DNA of 9,339 bases from Bacillota bacterium (lineage in GTDB: Bacteria; Bacillota; Clostridia; Christensenellales; Borkfalkiaceae): positions 1-9,339 of the forward strand of contig QAKM01000071.1 in the NCBI GenBank assembly GCA_003343805.1, read 5' to 3'. This document shows, one piece after another, positions 1-6,239 of the stretch (its first letter is position 1; each line of letters opens with the position of its first letter). The notes beneath the pieces are model-generated. The model was not told the DNA's origin, did no database searches, and saw only the letters and a program-made list of their open reading frames with translations. The position numbers were made by a program, and so were the translations under genes.

Positions 1-789
1 CACGGTGTCGATGAGGGAGTTGTCCGCCTCGAAGGAAACTTCGCATTCCTCGCCCGTGAACATTCCGAACAGCTGCCGCTTATGCTTCTGAATGGCGCAC
101 AGCTCCGAAATCTTGGACGGCGTTATATCCTCCGACGAAACCTTTACCTCCGCCATTCTGTCAATACGGTAGTGCGAAGGATTGCCGTGCTTATCGTCAT
201 AGCAGAGCAAATAATACTTATCATCCGAAAAGATCGTCGCGACGGGATTGACCTTATAGACCTTGTTCTCTTTGCGGAACACCCTGCGCTTGCTCGTATC
301 GTAATCGAAGTAACGATATTCTATCTTCTTGCCCTGTTCGAGTGCCTGCGTGATGATCGCGACGGTGCCGAAAACATCCTCGTTATGGCTCTTGACCGTA
401 TTAAATGCAACGACGTTCTTCTTGTTCGCCTCCGCCTTACGGCTGCCTGCAAGCTCGGCTATTTTATCGACGAGCAGCTTTGTCTTTTCTTCCGTCACAA
501 AGGAGGCTGCCTGCACGGCGTCCATCAGAATTTGGATCTCCGCCATGCTGAACTCGCGGTGTTCCACGAAGTATTCATTTGTCTTGCGGCGGACGCAGTT
601 GACCTTATAGCCGCTCTCATTAAGCGCCTGAATATCGGCATAGAGCGTTCTTCTATCGCACTTGAAGCCGGCGTCCTCTAACCGCTTCAGAAGCTCGACC
701 GAACTCATGGGATGCGTCTCATCCGTCTCCTGACGCAGGATCTCCCATACCTTTAACAGCTTGAGTCGCTGTCCTTTTTCAACAGGCAT
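1..789 (-). CDS. WYL-domain transcriptional regulator (YafY/DeoR-like), C-terminus beyond the window
   Basis: My reverse-strand reading gives 263 uninterrupted codons from ATG at 789-787 to the left edge, so the 3' end is missing. Residues about 5-65 form a winged HTH of the HTH_11 type (SSVELLKRLEDAGFKCDRRT, then LYADIQALNESGY). Residues about 140-215 match a WYL domain: IEYRYFDY, a KVNPVATIF strand, DKYYLLCY in place of the canonical WYL triad (YYL), and HYRIDRM. The tail at about 250-263 (VSFEADNSLIDTV) is typical of the WCX/C-terminal extension. An SD (GGAG, in GGAGAAGTCT) precedes the ATG. Such proteins are cytoplasmic DNA-binding regulators, and WYL domains are thought to sense nucleic acid or nucleotide ligands. 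The target is unknown. It has its own promoter and is separated from the XRE operon by a terminator. Confidence 0.9.
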   Translation of the reverse strand, partial: MPVEKGQRLKLLKVWEILRQETDETHPMSSVELLKRLEDAGFKCDRRTLYADIQALNESGYKVNCVRRKTNEYFVEHREFSMAEIQILMDAVQAASFVTEEKTKLLVDKIAELAGSRKAEANKKNVVAFNTVKSHNEDVFGTVAIITQALEQGKKIEYRYFDYDTSKRRVFRKENKVYKVNPVATIFSDDKYYLLCYDDKHGNPSHYRIDRMAEVKVSSEDITPSKISELCAIQKHKRQLFGMFTGEECEVSFEADNSLIDTV

Positions 790-821
790 AGACTTCTCCG
801 AGTTTATGATAATACTACTTT

Positions 822-850
822 ATTGTAGCATATTTTCGCCCGTTTGTAAA
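822..850 (-). promoter_or_regulatory. Sigma-A-type promoter of the WYL regulator
   Basis: On the minus strand the -35 TTTACA (850-845) and -10 TACAAT (827-822) are separated by 17 bp, and a TG lies upstream of the -10 (TGCTACAAT). The -10 sits about 33 bp before the start codon at 789. This is a direct consensus match read from the sequence; the transcription start has not been measured. Confidence 0.7.
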
Positions 851-903
851 TAGTCAAATGTGCAAACCATACGACTTGCAAGACTTTTTGTAAACTTTTT
901 TCC

Positions 904-940
904 AAAACAAAAAGGCTGCCTGACTTTTACGCCGGGCAGC
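904..940 (-). terminator. Rho-independent terminator of the XRE operon
   Basis: The stem GCTGCC (915-920) pairs with GGCAGC (935-940). Read on the minus strand it is followed by TTTTTGTTTT (913-904). It lies directly downstream of the XRE gene ending at 947. A short T-rich tract also follows on the plus side (941-948), so it may act weakly in both directions. Confidence 0.75.
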
Positions 941-946
941 TTCTTT

Positions 947-1270
947 TTATGGATCGCTTTTTAAGATTTGAAAGGTCTCGAGGAGCTGTAAGACTGTGTT
1001 CCTCTCCAGCTCGGACAAAGAAAACCATTGGTCAAGAATCTGCCGTTCTTCATCCGAAGGACTATACAGCTGCTCTCCGCAGAAGAATTGTTCCAAAGAA
1101 ATATCCATCGCCTCGCAGATCTTCACCACGTTCGTAAGCGACGGCGTAGCGCCTATCTTGAACCAGTCATAGATCGCGTTGGTCGAAATGCCTGTCTGTG
1201 CGGAAAGCTCATAGCTCGTCCAGCCCTTTTTATCCATCAGCTCTTTGATGCGCTTTACCAAATCGACCAT
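947..1270 (-). CDS. Small XRE-family (Cro/CI) HTH regulator, copy A
   Basis: This 107-aa protein has an HTH_3 domain at residues about 4-62 (VKRIKELMDKKGWTSYELS, then TGISTNAIYDWF, PSLTNVVKICEAMDISLEQFF) and a short helical C-terminal tail (LSELERNTVLQLLETF). I chose the ATG at 1270 rather than an in-frame ATG 28 codons upstream. It has a good SD (GGAGGGGGG) placed inside the end of the preceding gene, and the upstream extension would overlap that gene. The stop of the upstream XRE gene is 2 nt before this start, so the two are co-transcribed and probably translationally coupled. The architecture is typical of Clostridia/Bacilli mobile-element regulators. DNA target unknown; autoregulation is inferred. 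Confidence 0.9.
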   Translation of the reverse strand: MVDLVKRIKELMDKKGWTSYELSAQTGISTNAIYDWFKIGATPSLTNVVKICEAMDISLEQFFCGEQLYSPSDEERQILDQWFSLSELERNTVLQLLETFQILKSDP

Positions 1271-1272
1271 GC

Positions 1273-1608
1273 TTATTCCCCCCTCCGAATACTGATGAAG
1301 GCGTCCATGACTTTTCGCACGGCTTCCTTTTCCTGCGCGGAAAGCGTCCTCCAACCCGTCAAGAATTTCGCCGTAGCAGAATCGGCGGAGACTTCACCCA
1401 AGCCGTGGAAGAATTGCTCCACGCTCATGCCGAATACTTCCGAGATGCGCTCGATATTGGCGAGCGTCGGCATGGCGTCCGATTTGCACCAGTGATACAC
1501 CGTGTTAGCTGAAACGCCTATCTTCTGAGCCAGCTTGTTGTGGCTCATTCCCGCCTGTGTCCGCAATTCCTCAATGCGCCGAACGATACTGTTCACTTCA
1601 AACCTCAT
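1273..1608 (-). CDS. Small XRE-family (Cro/CI) HTH regulator, copy B
   Basis: This 111-aa protein has an HTH_3 domain at residues about 9-68 (VRRIEELRTQAGMSHNKLA, then IGVSANTVYHWC, PTLANIERISEVFGMSVEQFF) and a helical tail (LSAQEKEAVRKVMDAF). It aligns without gaps to the neighbouring XRE protein, with about 25 identities over 64 residues of the HTH region, so the pair looks like an old tandem duplication. The SD is only moderate (GGAACGGGA before ATG). It is the first gene of the minus-strand operon and is divergent from the 250-aa gene. The shared intergenic region holds repeated half-sites that are the likely target of one or both regulators (inference). Confidence 0.9.
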   Translation of the reverse strand: MRFEVNSIVRRIEELRTQAGMSHNKLAQKIGVSANTVYHWCKSDAMPTLANIERISEVFGMSVEQFFHGLGEVSADSATAKFLTGWRTLSAQEKEAVRKVMDAFISIRRGE

Positions 1609-1650
1609 TCCCGTTCCATATAGTTCCGCTTGGTAGCGGGATATAGGTCT

Positions 1651-1680
1651 ATTGTAAAAGAGGTTTGTTATCGGTATAAA
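1651..1680 (-). promoter_or_regulatory. Probable promoter of the XRE operon
   Basis: On the minus strand, TTTATA (1680-1675) is a 4/6 match to the -35 and lies 18 bp from TACAAT (1656-1651). The first GGTTTGTT repeat (1662-1669) falls within the spacer and the second (1683-1690) just upstream of the -35, a layout that suggests repression by a bound regulator. Confidence 0.5.
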
Positions 1681-1747
1681 GTGGTTTGTTTCTAATTAAA
1701 TGTCGGTTTTGTTGTGAGTTCGACAAACTCTCCCGCCGTTCGACAAA
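1662..1747. repeat. Array of GTTTGT-like half-sites spaced about 20-22 bp (candidate operator)
   Basis: GGTTTGTT occurs at 1662 and 1683, and GGTTTTGTT at 1705, giving 21 and 22 bp spacing. Two copies in reverse orientation, GTTCGACAAA, start at 1718 and 1738, 20 bp apart. The first reverse copy lies in a perfect dyad, GAGTT-CGACA-AACTC (1716-1730). The spacing places the sites on the same face of the helix. They fill the divergent region between the XRE operon and the 250-aa gene and overlap the XRE promoter. The repeats are seen directly; their function as operators is inferred. Confidence 0.55.
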
Positions 1748-1788
1748 ATAAGTCATGCAGGTTTCGTAAGGATATAGAAGTGAAATGA

Positions 1789-1820
1789 TATACTAATATC
1801 AATAAACATATAGGAGAAGG
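1789..1820 (+). promoter_or_regulatory. Probable -10 and SD for the 250-aa gene
   Basis: TATACT (1789-1794) is a 5/6 match to the -10 consensus. No convincing -35 lies 16-18 bp upstream, so the promoter may need an activator or be weak. The SD AGGAG (1812-1816) is 6 nt before the ATG at 1823. No separate promoter was seen for the downstream peptide and integrase, so they probably share this one. Confidence 0.4.
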
Positions 1821-1822
1821 TC

Positions 1823-2575
1823 ATGCTTACAACAGAAAGAGAAATGCTTGAAACGGACGAAAAGATATTGACGGCGTTCTGTTCGATCGGGTGCAACCTG
1901 CTGTTCAATCGGTATGCGATGGAAAACGTCGTCCTCGGAAACACGAAGCCGGGAGAGAAAATTCCCTACGGGCAATATTTGCACGCGCTCGGCTTGCAGA
2001 AGTGCGAACGGTTTCTCCTGCGTGCTGCCATTCGCGGAGATGTGATCGATGAGGAGGAGCGAATTGCCATCAAACCTACGGAGGAGTACTGCCGCCTGTT
2101 TTATGTCGAGCAAGTGAAGCGCATCTTTGCACGCGCACCGAAATGCAGAACAAATGACGAGGACCTTCTCAAATACAAATACGGCCTCGGAGAATACCTT
2201 GAGGAGCTTTATTCATTGTTCCTCGAAGTACTTTCCGTAGAGCCGAGAGAAAACAGCGCAGACCTGTTTACGGCGATCTCAGAGAGGCAAAGCTGCATTG
2301 AGAGCAATACTGCCTGCACCTGTTTCCTCTTTGCCCTCAAAATAAAAAAACTGCGGCATGGAAGCCGCATCGACCGATATATCCATTCAATTCCCTTCCC
2401 GAATGACTATGTGCGCCGCCTTTTCCAAGTCCGCAAAGGGCATTATATCCTGACGAACGCCGATACGGACAGCCTCGATTATAAGTTGGCACTGCTCTCC
2501 TGCTTTACCTTCTATACCGCCGAAAACCAAGCCGCCTTCATGCAAAAGCTCAAAGCGTGGGAAAGCAAGAGATAG
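1823..2575 (+). CDS. Uncharacterised 250-aa protein of a decayed integrative element
   Basis: I do not recognise a family. The protein is soluble in appearance: no signal peptide or membrane segment is visible. It has mixed charged helices, several scattered cysteines (including CSIGC near residue 20 and TACTC near residue 165) and tyrosine-rich stretches (EYLEELYSLF; CFTFYTAENQAAF near the C-terminus). The start is set by the SD AGGAG 6 nt upstream. It is the first gene of a plus-strand unit divergent from the two XRE regulators and is followed by the foldback region, the small peptide and the integrase. That position suits an element-specific accessory or early gene, but no function can be assigned from sequence alone. 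Confidence 0.75.
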   Translation: MLTTEREMLETDEKILTAFCSIGCNLLFNRYAMENVVLGNTKPGEKIPYGQYLHALGLQKCERFLLRAAIRGDVIDEEERIAIKPTEEYCRLFYVEQVKRIFARAPKCRTNDEDLLKYKYGLGEYLEELYSLFLEVLSVEPRENSADLFTAISERQSCIESNTACTCFLFALKIKKLRHGSRIDRYIHSIPFPNDYVRRLFQVRKGHYILTNADTDSLDYKLALLSCFTFYTAENQAAFMQKLKAWESKR

Positions 2576-2590
2576 TCGAACGATATGACT

Positions 2591-2863
2591 GACAATGCGG
2601 TTACATCCTTTTTTCTTTCGGCGTAGAGGTTGGCGGATTTTGCCTGCGCCGTCAAGGACAGGAAAATATTGCAAGCATCCCATCTCATCGGTATTCTTCC
2701 ACCTTTGAGATGGAATTTTTATTTCAAGCAATATTTTCCGCGCGTAAGGTCTTATCCCAAAGGACATGGCAAGGACCTTATCCTTGACGGCGGCGAGCAA
2801 ATCCGCTCTTTCGGGGGTGCCGAAAGAAAAAAGGAGGTGATTGGAGATGGGTAACGTTTTGTC
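2591..2863 (+). ncRNA. Large imperfect foldback, probable structured RNA or leader upstream of peptide and integrase
   Basis: Nested complementary arms fill the space after the 250-aa gene. From outside in: GACAA 2591-2595 with TTGTC 2859-2863; GTTAC 2600-2604 with GTAAC 2851-2855; a 17-bp perfect stem 2606-2622 with 2819-2835; GCGGATTTTGC 2633-2643 with GCAAATCCGC 2797-2806 (one bulge); 12 bp 2647-2658 with 2781-2792. Inside this, two hairpins branch: 12 bp 2661-2672 with 2728-2739, capped by 8 bp 2680-2687 with 2706-2713; and 7 bp 2745-2751 with 2774-2780. That is a plausible three-way junction. The outer stem reaches the SD of the next ORF. It could instead be a MITE-like foldback DNA; no target-site duplication was seen. 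I cannot match it to a named RNA family. Confidence 0.5.
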
Positions 2864-2978
2864 CCGGGCAGTTCCCGGTTTATCTGCCAAAAACTACACT
2901 TGTTTCAGAAACGGCAACGGCTGTTGCGGTTCCCTGCCACAAAATGCGCTATCTTTTTCCTGCCGAAATGGGATATAG
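2847..2978 (+). CDS. 43-aa cysteine-containing small peptide
   Basis: The ORF begins at an ATG preceded by a near-perfect SD (AAGGAGGTGATT, 2831-2842), the strongest in the window. It encodes 43 residues with Cys19, Cys26, Cys27 and Cys39 (pattern C-x6-CC-x11-C), a Gly/Asn-rich middle (CFRNGNGCCG) and no hydrophobic signal segment. Its TAG ends one base before the integrase ATG at 2980, which implies translational coupling. The SD lies in the right arm of the foldback, so its translation could be controlled by RNA structure. It might be a coupling leader, an integrase partner (Xis-like size, but no HTH visible) or a RiPP-like peptide. No maturation enzyme is in view, so the last is only a possibility. 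Smaller hairpins within the ORF (2864-2878, 2914-2927) leave open that part of it is RNA. Confidence 0.5.
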   Translation: MGNVLSRAVPGLSAKNYTCFRNGNGCCGSLPQNALSFSCRNGI

Positions 2979-2979
2979 T

Positions 2980-4242
2980 ATGAACGACGCGAAGGCAACC
3001 AACCAGGCTTTCGGTCTGCTATATCATTTGACGGAGATACTCTCTCCGGGAAGGTTCAGGATGACGCAAGAGGAACGCAAAAAACTGATAACCGACTTCT
3101 TGTCCGCCAATGCGGGCAGAAGCGATGAAGACACGGCGAGGATGCTGAATATGCTCGTCGAGTCTTTGGCGTACTCCAAATTGCAGGAACTTCTTCCGCA
3201 GGCACAGGCGCAGGGCAAGGCGGAAACACCGCCGCAGCCCGAGAAGAAAAAGAAGCACTTCATCAAATTTACGAAAAAGGAGCTTGATCAAATGAATGGC
3301 AAATTTAAGAATATGTTTGCCCACGGCGATAAGATCATCACATACCGCCAAAAGAAGAACGGCGTCTATGAAATCAGATTCCGCCGCCAGGGCGTAGACA
3401 TCAACGTTTCTTCCAAGGACCCCTCCGTCCTCAAAAAGAAATTCATCGAAGCATTCAACAACTACATTGCTACGGGAAGCGCAAAGCCCAGAACCATGCA
3501 CACCGTTCTCTTTAACAACTGTGCGTTGAGCTGGCTCTCCCTCAAAGAGAAAACGACCAAAGAGACCACCTTCCGCGAGTACAAGCGTCTCTTTGAACAC
3601 GACATCGCCCCGGCGTTTGCCGATAAAACGCTTGCAGAGGTCGACAGAGAGTTTATCCAGAACTTCTTGTTCCGATATACGGAAGAAGGAAAGATGCGCA
3701 CGGCGCAGAAACTTCATCTCATTCTCCGCTGTATCTTCGATTTGGCGGCAAGCGACTATAAGTTTAATTCCCCGATGGAAAAGGTCGTCCTCCCCCGCCA
3801 TCAGAGCAAGAAGGGCTCCGCCTTTACATACGAAGAAGAAAAGCAGCTCGTCGAGTTCTGCATCAACAACCCCAAACTCTCGGCGTCGTCTGCACTGCTC
3901 GTTCTACTCTATACGGGCGTAAGAAGGAGTGAGCTTGCAACGCTGCGCATCCTCGATGAGAACTGGCTGGAATGCGATACAAGCAAGGAAAAGATGGGCA
4001 ATGACCTCGTTTCGCGAAAGATCCCCATCACCCCGATGCTTCGCAAGGTCATGCCCCATATCGACTTCGAGAAGGCAAAGCATACCAACCTCAATACCAT
4101 CAACACGACGCTCAAACGGCTGTTCCCGCACCACCATACGCATGAGCTGCGCTACACGTTCATCACCCGTTGCAATGTGCGCGTTCAAAAAGGAAACTAC
4201 GAAAAAATAATCGCATCAAAGCAGCTGTTTTCAATGAGATAA
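2980..4242 (+). pseudogene. int: Tyrosine-type site-specific integrase, C-terminally truncated
   Basis: The 420-aa product has a basic N-terminal tail, an AP2-like arm-binding segment at about residues 119-150 (ITYRQKKNGVYEIRFRRQGV), a SAM-like core-binding domain at about 170-265 and a catalytic domain from about 280. Box I Arg is in LLYTGVRRSELATL (about R315), and the box II HxLR is in HTHELRYTFITR (H388, R391). Soon after that Arg the protein changes to an unrelated basic tail of about 20 residues and stops. The segment normally carrying the second His/Trp and the nucleophilic Tyr is absent, and I did not find it in the other two frames before the terminator. It is therefore probably inactive. 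I chose ATG 2980, one base after the peptide stop and with a weak GGGA SD; an ATG at 2944 has no SD. It resembles integrases of Clostridia prophages and ICEs. Confidence 0.85.
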
Positions 4243-4274
4243 AAAGTCGCGGTCCTAACAGACCGCGACTTTTT
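4241..4274. terminator. Strong bidirectional rho-independent terminator
   Basis: A perfect 14-bp stem runs from 4241-4254 to 4261-4274 with a 6-nt loop, CTAACA. The core is GTCGCGGTC/GACCGCGAC flanked by A5 and T5, so it works on both strands. It overlaps the integrase stop codon and lies 47 nt after the histidine kinase stop, so it insulates the two convergent units. Confidence 0.92.
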
Positions 4275-4320
4275 ATAAAGCATTTTATCGGCGTCGAATG
4301 GCGCTGAAGCATCCGAACCG

Positions 4321-5427
4321 CTATAAGGTATGAAGCCCGACACTTTCGTGCGAGACCTTTTCCGTCTCGCTTGCCGAACCTTCCGCCTCCGGAACAGTAC
4401 GAGGAATATGAACGGAAAATGTACTCCCCTTCCCGAACTCGGAAGAGACCTCGATCTTCCATCCGTGGAGGTCGGCAATGCGCTTGCAGATGGCAAGCCC
4501 CAGCCCGATCCCATGCCCGTGACGAGAAGCATCTGCCTGATAATAGGCCAGAAAGATATGCTTCATCGTCTCCTCCGTCATGCCGATCCCGTCATCGCGG
4601 AAGGAGACGACGATCTCCTCGGCATTCTCTCGTGCGGAAAGAGCTATGTGTCCGTGTTCTCCCGTATATTTGACCGCATTGGAGAAGAGATTGATCCAAA
4701 GCTGCCGCGACAGCGCTTTGGAAGCGGAAACGGCAATGTGGCCTATCTCGATCTCCACCGTCTGCCCTTTCTTGTCCGCCGCCTCATAAAGTTCTAAGAT
4801 ACATTCTCCGATCTCTTCATCGAGATAACACGGTTCGCGGTCAAGGATGATATTCTGCGCGTCAAACTTGCCGAAGAGCAGCGTCATCTCCGCAAGACGG
4901 GAAAGGCGTGCGCTCTCCTCGGCAATGATCTTGCAGTACCTTTCCTGCTCTTCCTGCGAAAGGGCTTTATCACGATACAACAGTTCTGCAAAGCCCTTGA
5001 TCGAGGCGATGGGCGTCTTGAACTCATGCGAAAAATTGCGGATGAAATCGCTTTTGAGGATAGCGACGGAGTTGAGCTCACCGATAGCAGCATTAAACTT
5101 TGTGATGATCTTATCGAGATGCACATCGTATCTCGTGAGCGGGAGCCGTGCCGTAAGGTCGCCCTCCGATATGGCGTCTAAAACGCGGTCGATGTCACGG
5201 ATGAGCTGCGTCTGCTTCTTCATTGCATAATACGTCATGACGGCGGAGACGGCGATCCCGCAGCACACCGCACCGATGATGAGGAGGATCGCTTCCCAGC
5301 TCTCGATGCCTACATTGAGGAGCAGCAGGACGATGAGCACCGCAAAGATGATGACGGCAGCCAACAGATAGCCGACGAGCGTATTCAGGAGCACGCGCAG
5401 GAAATACCGCGAGCTACGCCTCTTCAT
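4321..5427 (-). CDS. Membrane sensor histidine kinase
   Basis: This 368-aa HisKA-type kinase has two N-terminal membrane helices (about 12-38 and 45-68) joined by only a few residues, a HAMP-like linker (about 69-120), a DHp domain with the H-box FSHEFKTPIASIKG (phospho-acceptor His134) and a HATPase domain. The HATPase shows the N-box LFSNAVKYT (Asn250), G1 DDGIGM (278-283) and G2 GHGIGLGLAICKRI (from 304). All key residues are present. With almost no external loop it probably senses through the membrane or via a partner protein, as intramembrane-sensing kinases do. Its ATG overlaps the end of the response regulator gene by 14 nt, with an SD AGGGGGTG just upstream, so the two are translated together. 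It ends before the terminator at 4241-4274. Confidence 0.93.
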   Translation of the reverse strand: MKRRSSRYFLRVLLNTLVGYLLAAVIIFAVLIVLLLLNVGIESWEAILLIIGAVCCGIAVSAVMTYYAMKKQTQLIRDIDRVLDAISEGDLTARLPLTRYDVHLDKIITKFNAAIGELNSVAILKSDFIRNFSHEFKTPIASIKGFAELLYRDKALSQEEQERYCKIIAEESARLSRLAEMTLLFGKFDAQNIILDREPCYLDEEIGECILELYEAADKKGQTVEIEIGHIAVSASKALSRQLWINLFSNAVKYTGEHGHIALSARENAEEIVVSFRDDGIGMTEETMKHIFLAYYQADASRHGHGIGLGLAICKRIADLHGWKIEVSSEFGKGSTFSVHIPRTVPEAEGSASETEKVSHESVGLHTL

Positions 5428-6097
5428 GACGCACCCCCTGATAGCCGATGCCCATCACCGTCTTAATGCCGATCTCGGGGAAAGGTTCGATCTGTTTGCG
5501 GATCTGAGAGATGAACACTTTGACGATGCCGTCGTCCACCTCCGAATCGACGCCCCAAAATTCATGAAAGAGCTGCCATTTGGAAAGCACCTTCTCGGGA
5601 TAGAGCAGCAGCTTGAAGAGGATCCCGAACTGCGTCTTGGTGAGCGTGACACTCTGCCCGCGCGCCGCATGGGAGACGGTGTGCGTGTCACTGTCGAGCA
5701 CGGTCCCGCCCACAACGATCTTGCGGTCGGTCCTGATCTTGGCGCGGCGAAACACCGCTCTCACGCGCATCAGCAGCTCGTCACAGTCGACGGGCTTGAC
5801 CATATAGTCGTCGACACCGCTTTCAAAACTGATGCCCTTGTCGCCGATCGCATCTTTCGCCGTCACCATGATGACGGGGAGTTCGCGGCTCATCTTGCGT
5901 ACTTCGCGGACGAGCTCATTGCCCGAAAGGTTCGGCATCATTTCGTCACAGATGAGCATATCGATATGACGGTCCAAAAACACATCGAGGGCTTCCGCTC
6001 CGTCCCCGGCCGTCAAAATGGAAAACCCTTCCCTGCTCAGGACTGCCGTCAAAAGCGTAAGGATATTTTTATCGTCATCGGCGATCAGGATCGTCAT
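5414..6097 (-). CDS. OmpR/PhoB-family response regulator
   Basis: This is a full-length, 227-aa protein. The receiver domain (1-118) has the acidic pocket D7-D9, phospho-acceptor Asp51 (ICDEMMP), Thr79 (MVTAKD) and Lys101 (VKPVD). The C-terminal winged helix (about 125-224) ends with the usual IKTVMGIGYQGV wing. The SD AGGAGG lies 8 nt before the ATG. It is the first gene of the kinase operon and is divergent from a lipoprotein gene. The family binds tandem direct repeats with about 11-bp period, and such repeats (TTRACCG) are present in the divergent promoter region, so it probably activates the lipoprotein unit and regulates itself. The signal is unknown. Confidence 0.95.
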   Translation of the reverse strand: MTILIADDDKNILTLLTAVLSREGFSILTAGDGAEALDVFLDRHIDMLICDEMMPNLSGNELVREVRKMSRELPVIMVTAKDAIGDKGISFESGVDDYMVKPVDCDELLMRVRAVFRRAKIRTDRKIVVGGTVLDSDTHTVSHAARGQSVTLTKTQFGILFKLLLYPEKVLSKWQLFHEFWGVDSEVDDGIVKVFISQIRKQIEPFPEIGIKTVMGIGYQGVRHEEA

Positions 6098-6120
6098 CTC
6101 GCGCCCTCCTTTCTATCCCC

Positions 6121-6155
6121 ATTATAGCATACTACGGTTAAATTTGGGTAAATTT
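6121..6155 (-). promoter_or_regulatory. Extended -10 promoter of the two-component operon with two upstream regulator-like boxes
   Basis: On the minus strand TGCTATAAT (6129-6121) is a perfect extended -10. No -35 match lies 16-18 bp upstream. Instead, two related 10-bp units (GGTTAAATTT 6136-6145 and GGGTAAATTT 6146-6155 on the plus strand) occupy that place. They resemble the TTAACCG boxes on the other side of the region in reverse orientation, which fits autoregulation (inference). Confidence 0.65.
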
Positions 6156-6172
6156 TTTATCTTCACTTCAAA

Positions 6173-6205
6173 TTGACCGTTTTTTAACCGCAACTTAACC
6201 GCATC
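6173..6205 (+). promoter_or_regulatory. Triple TTRACCG direct repeat at 11-bp period (probable response-regulator binding site)
   Basis: TTGACCG (6173), TTAACCG (6184) and TTAACCG (6195) occur at exactly 11-bp spacing; the last two are followed by CAAC and CATC. The final box ends 9 bp before the -10 at 6211, so the array covers the -35 position. This is the geometry of PhoB/PhoP-type activator sites. The cognate regulator is encoded next door. Repeats are seen; binding is inferred. Confidence 0.7.
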
Positions 6206-6210
6206 CGTGA

Positions 6211-6216
6211 TATGAT
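6211..6216 (+). promoter_or_regulatory. -10 element of the lipoprotein unit
   Basis: TATGAT is a 5/6 match to the consensus. No recognisable -35 exists; that position is occupied by the TTAACCG boxes, which suggests an activator-dependent promoter. Transcription would start at about 6223, just before the leader ORF. Confidence 0.5.
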
Positions 6217-6239
6217 AAAGAAAAAAGTGAGGAACTTCC

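Noticed and set aside
82..681. 199-codon plus-strand open frame
   Set aside because: It is antisense to the WYL regulator, whose domains are clearly recognisable.
815..828. CTAC-N6-GTAG dyad over the WYL -10
   Set aside because: 4-bp arms are too short to support an operator call.
861..880. Dyad TGCAA-N10-TTGCA upstream of the WYL promoter
   Set aside because: The arms are only 5 bp and there is a single copy, so chance occurrence is likely; a weak operator candidate at most.
2591..2863. Retron or diversity-generating retroelement RNA
   Set aside because: No reverse transcriptase, template repeat or variable repeat is visible in the window.
2387..2890. 167-codon minus-strand open frame and a 74-codon plus-strand frame across the foldback
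   Set aside because: No SD; they overlap the end of the 250-aa gene and the foldback, and similar-looking peptides on both strands arise from the inverted arms themselves.
3019..3801. 260-codon minus-strand open frame inside the integrase
   Set aside because: Antisense shadow; the integrase motifs on the plus strand explain the region.
5426..6127. 233-codon plus-strand open frame opposite the response regulator
   Set aside because: Shadow of a complete OmpR-family gene; it has no domain of its own.
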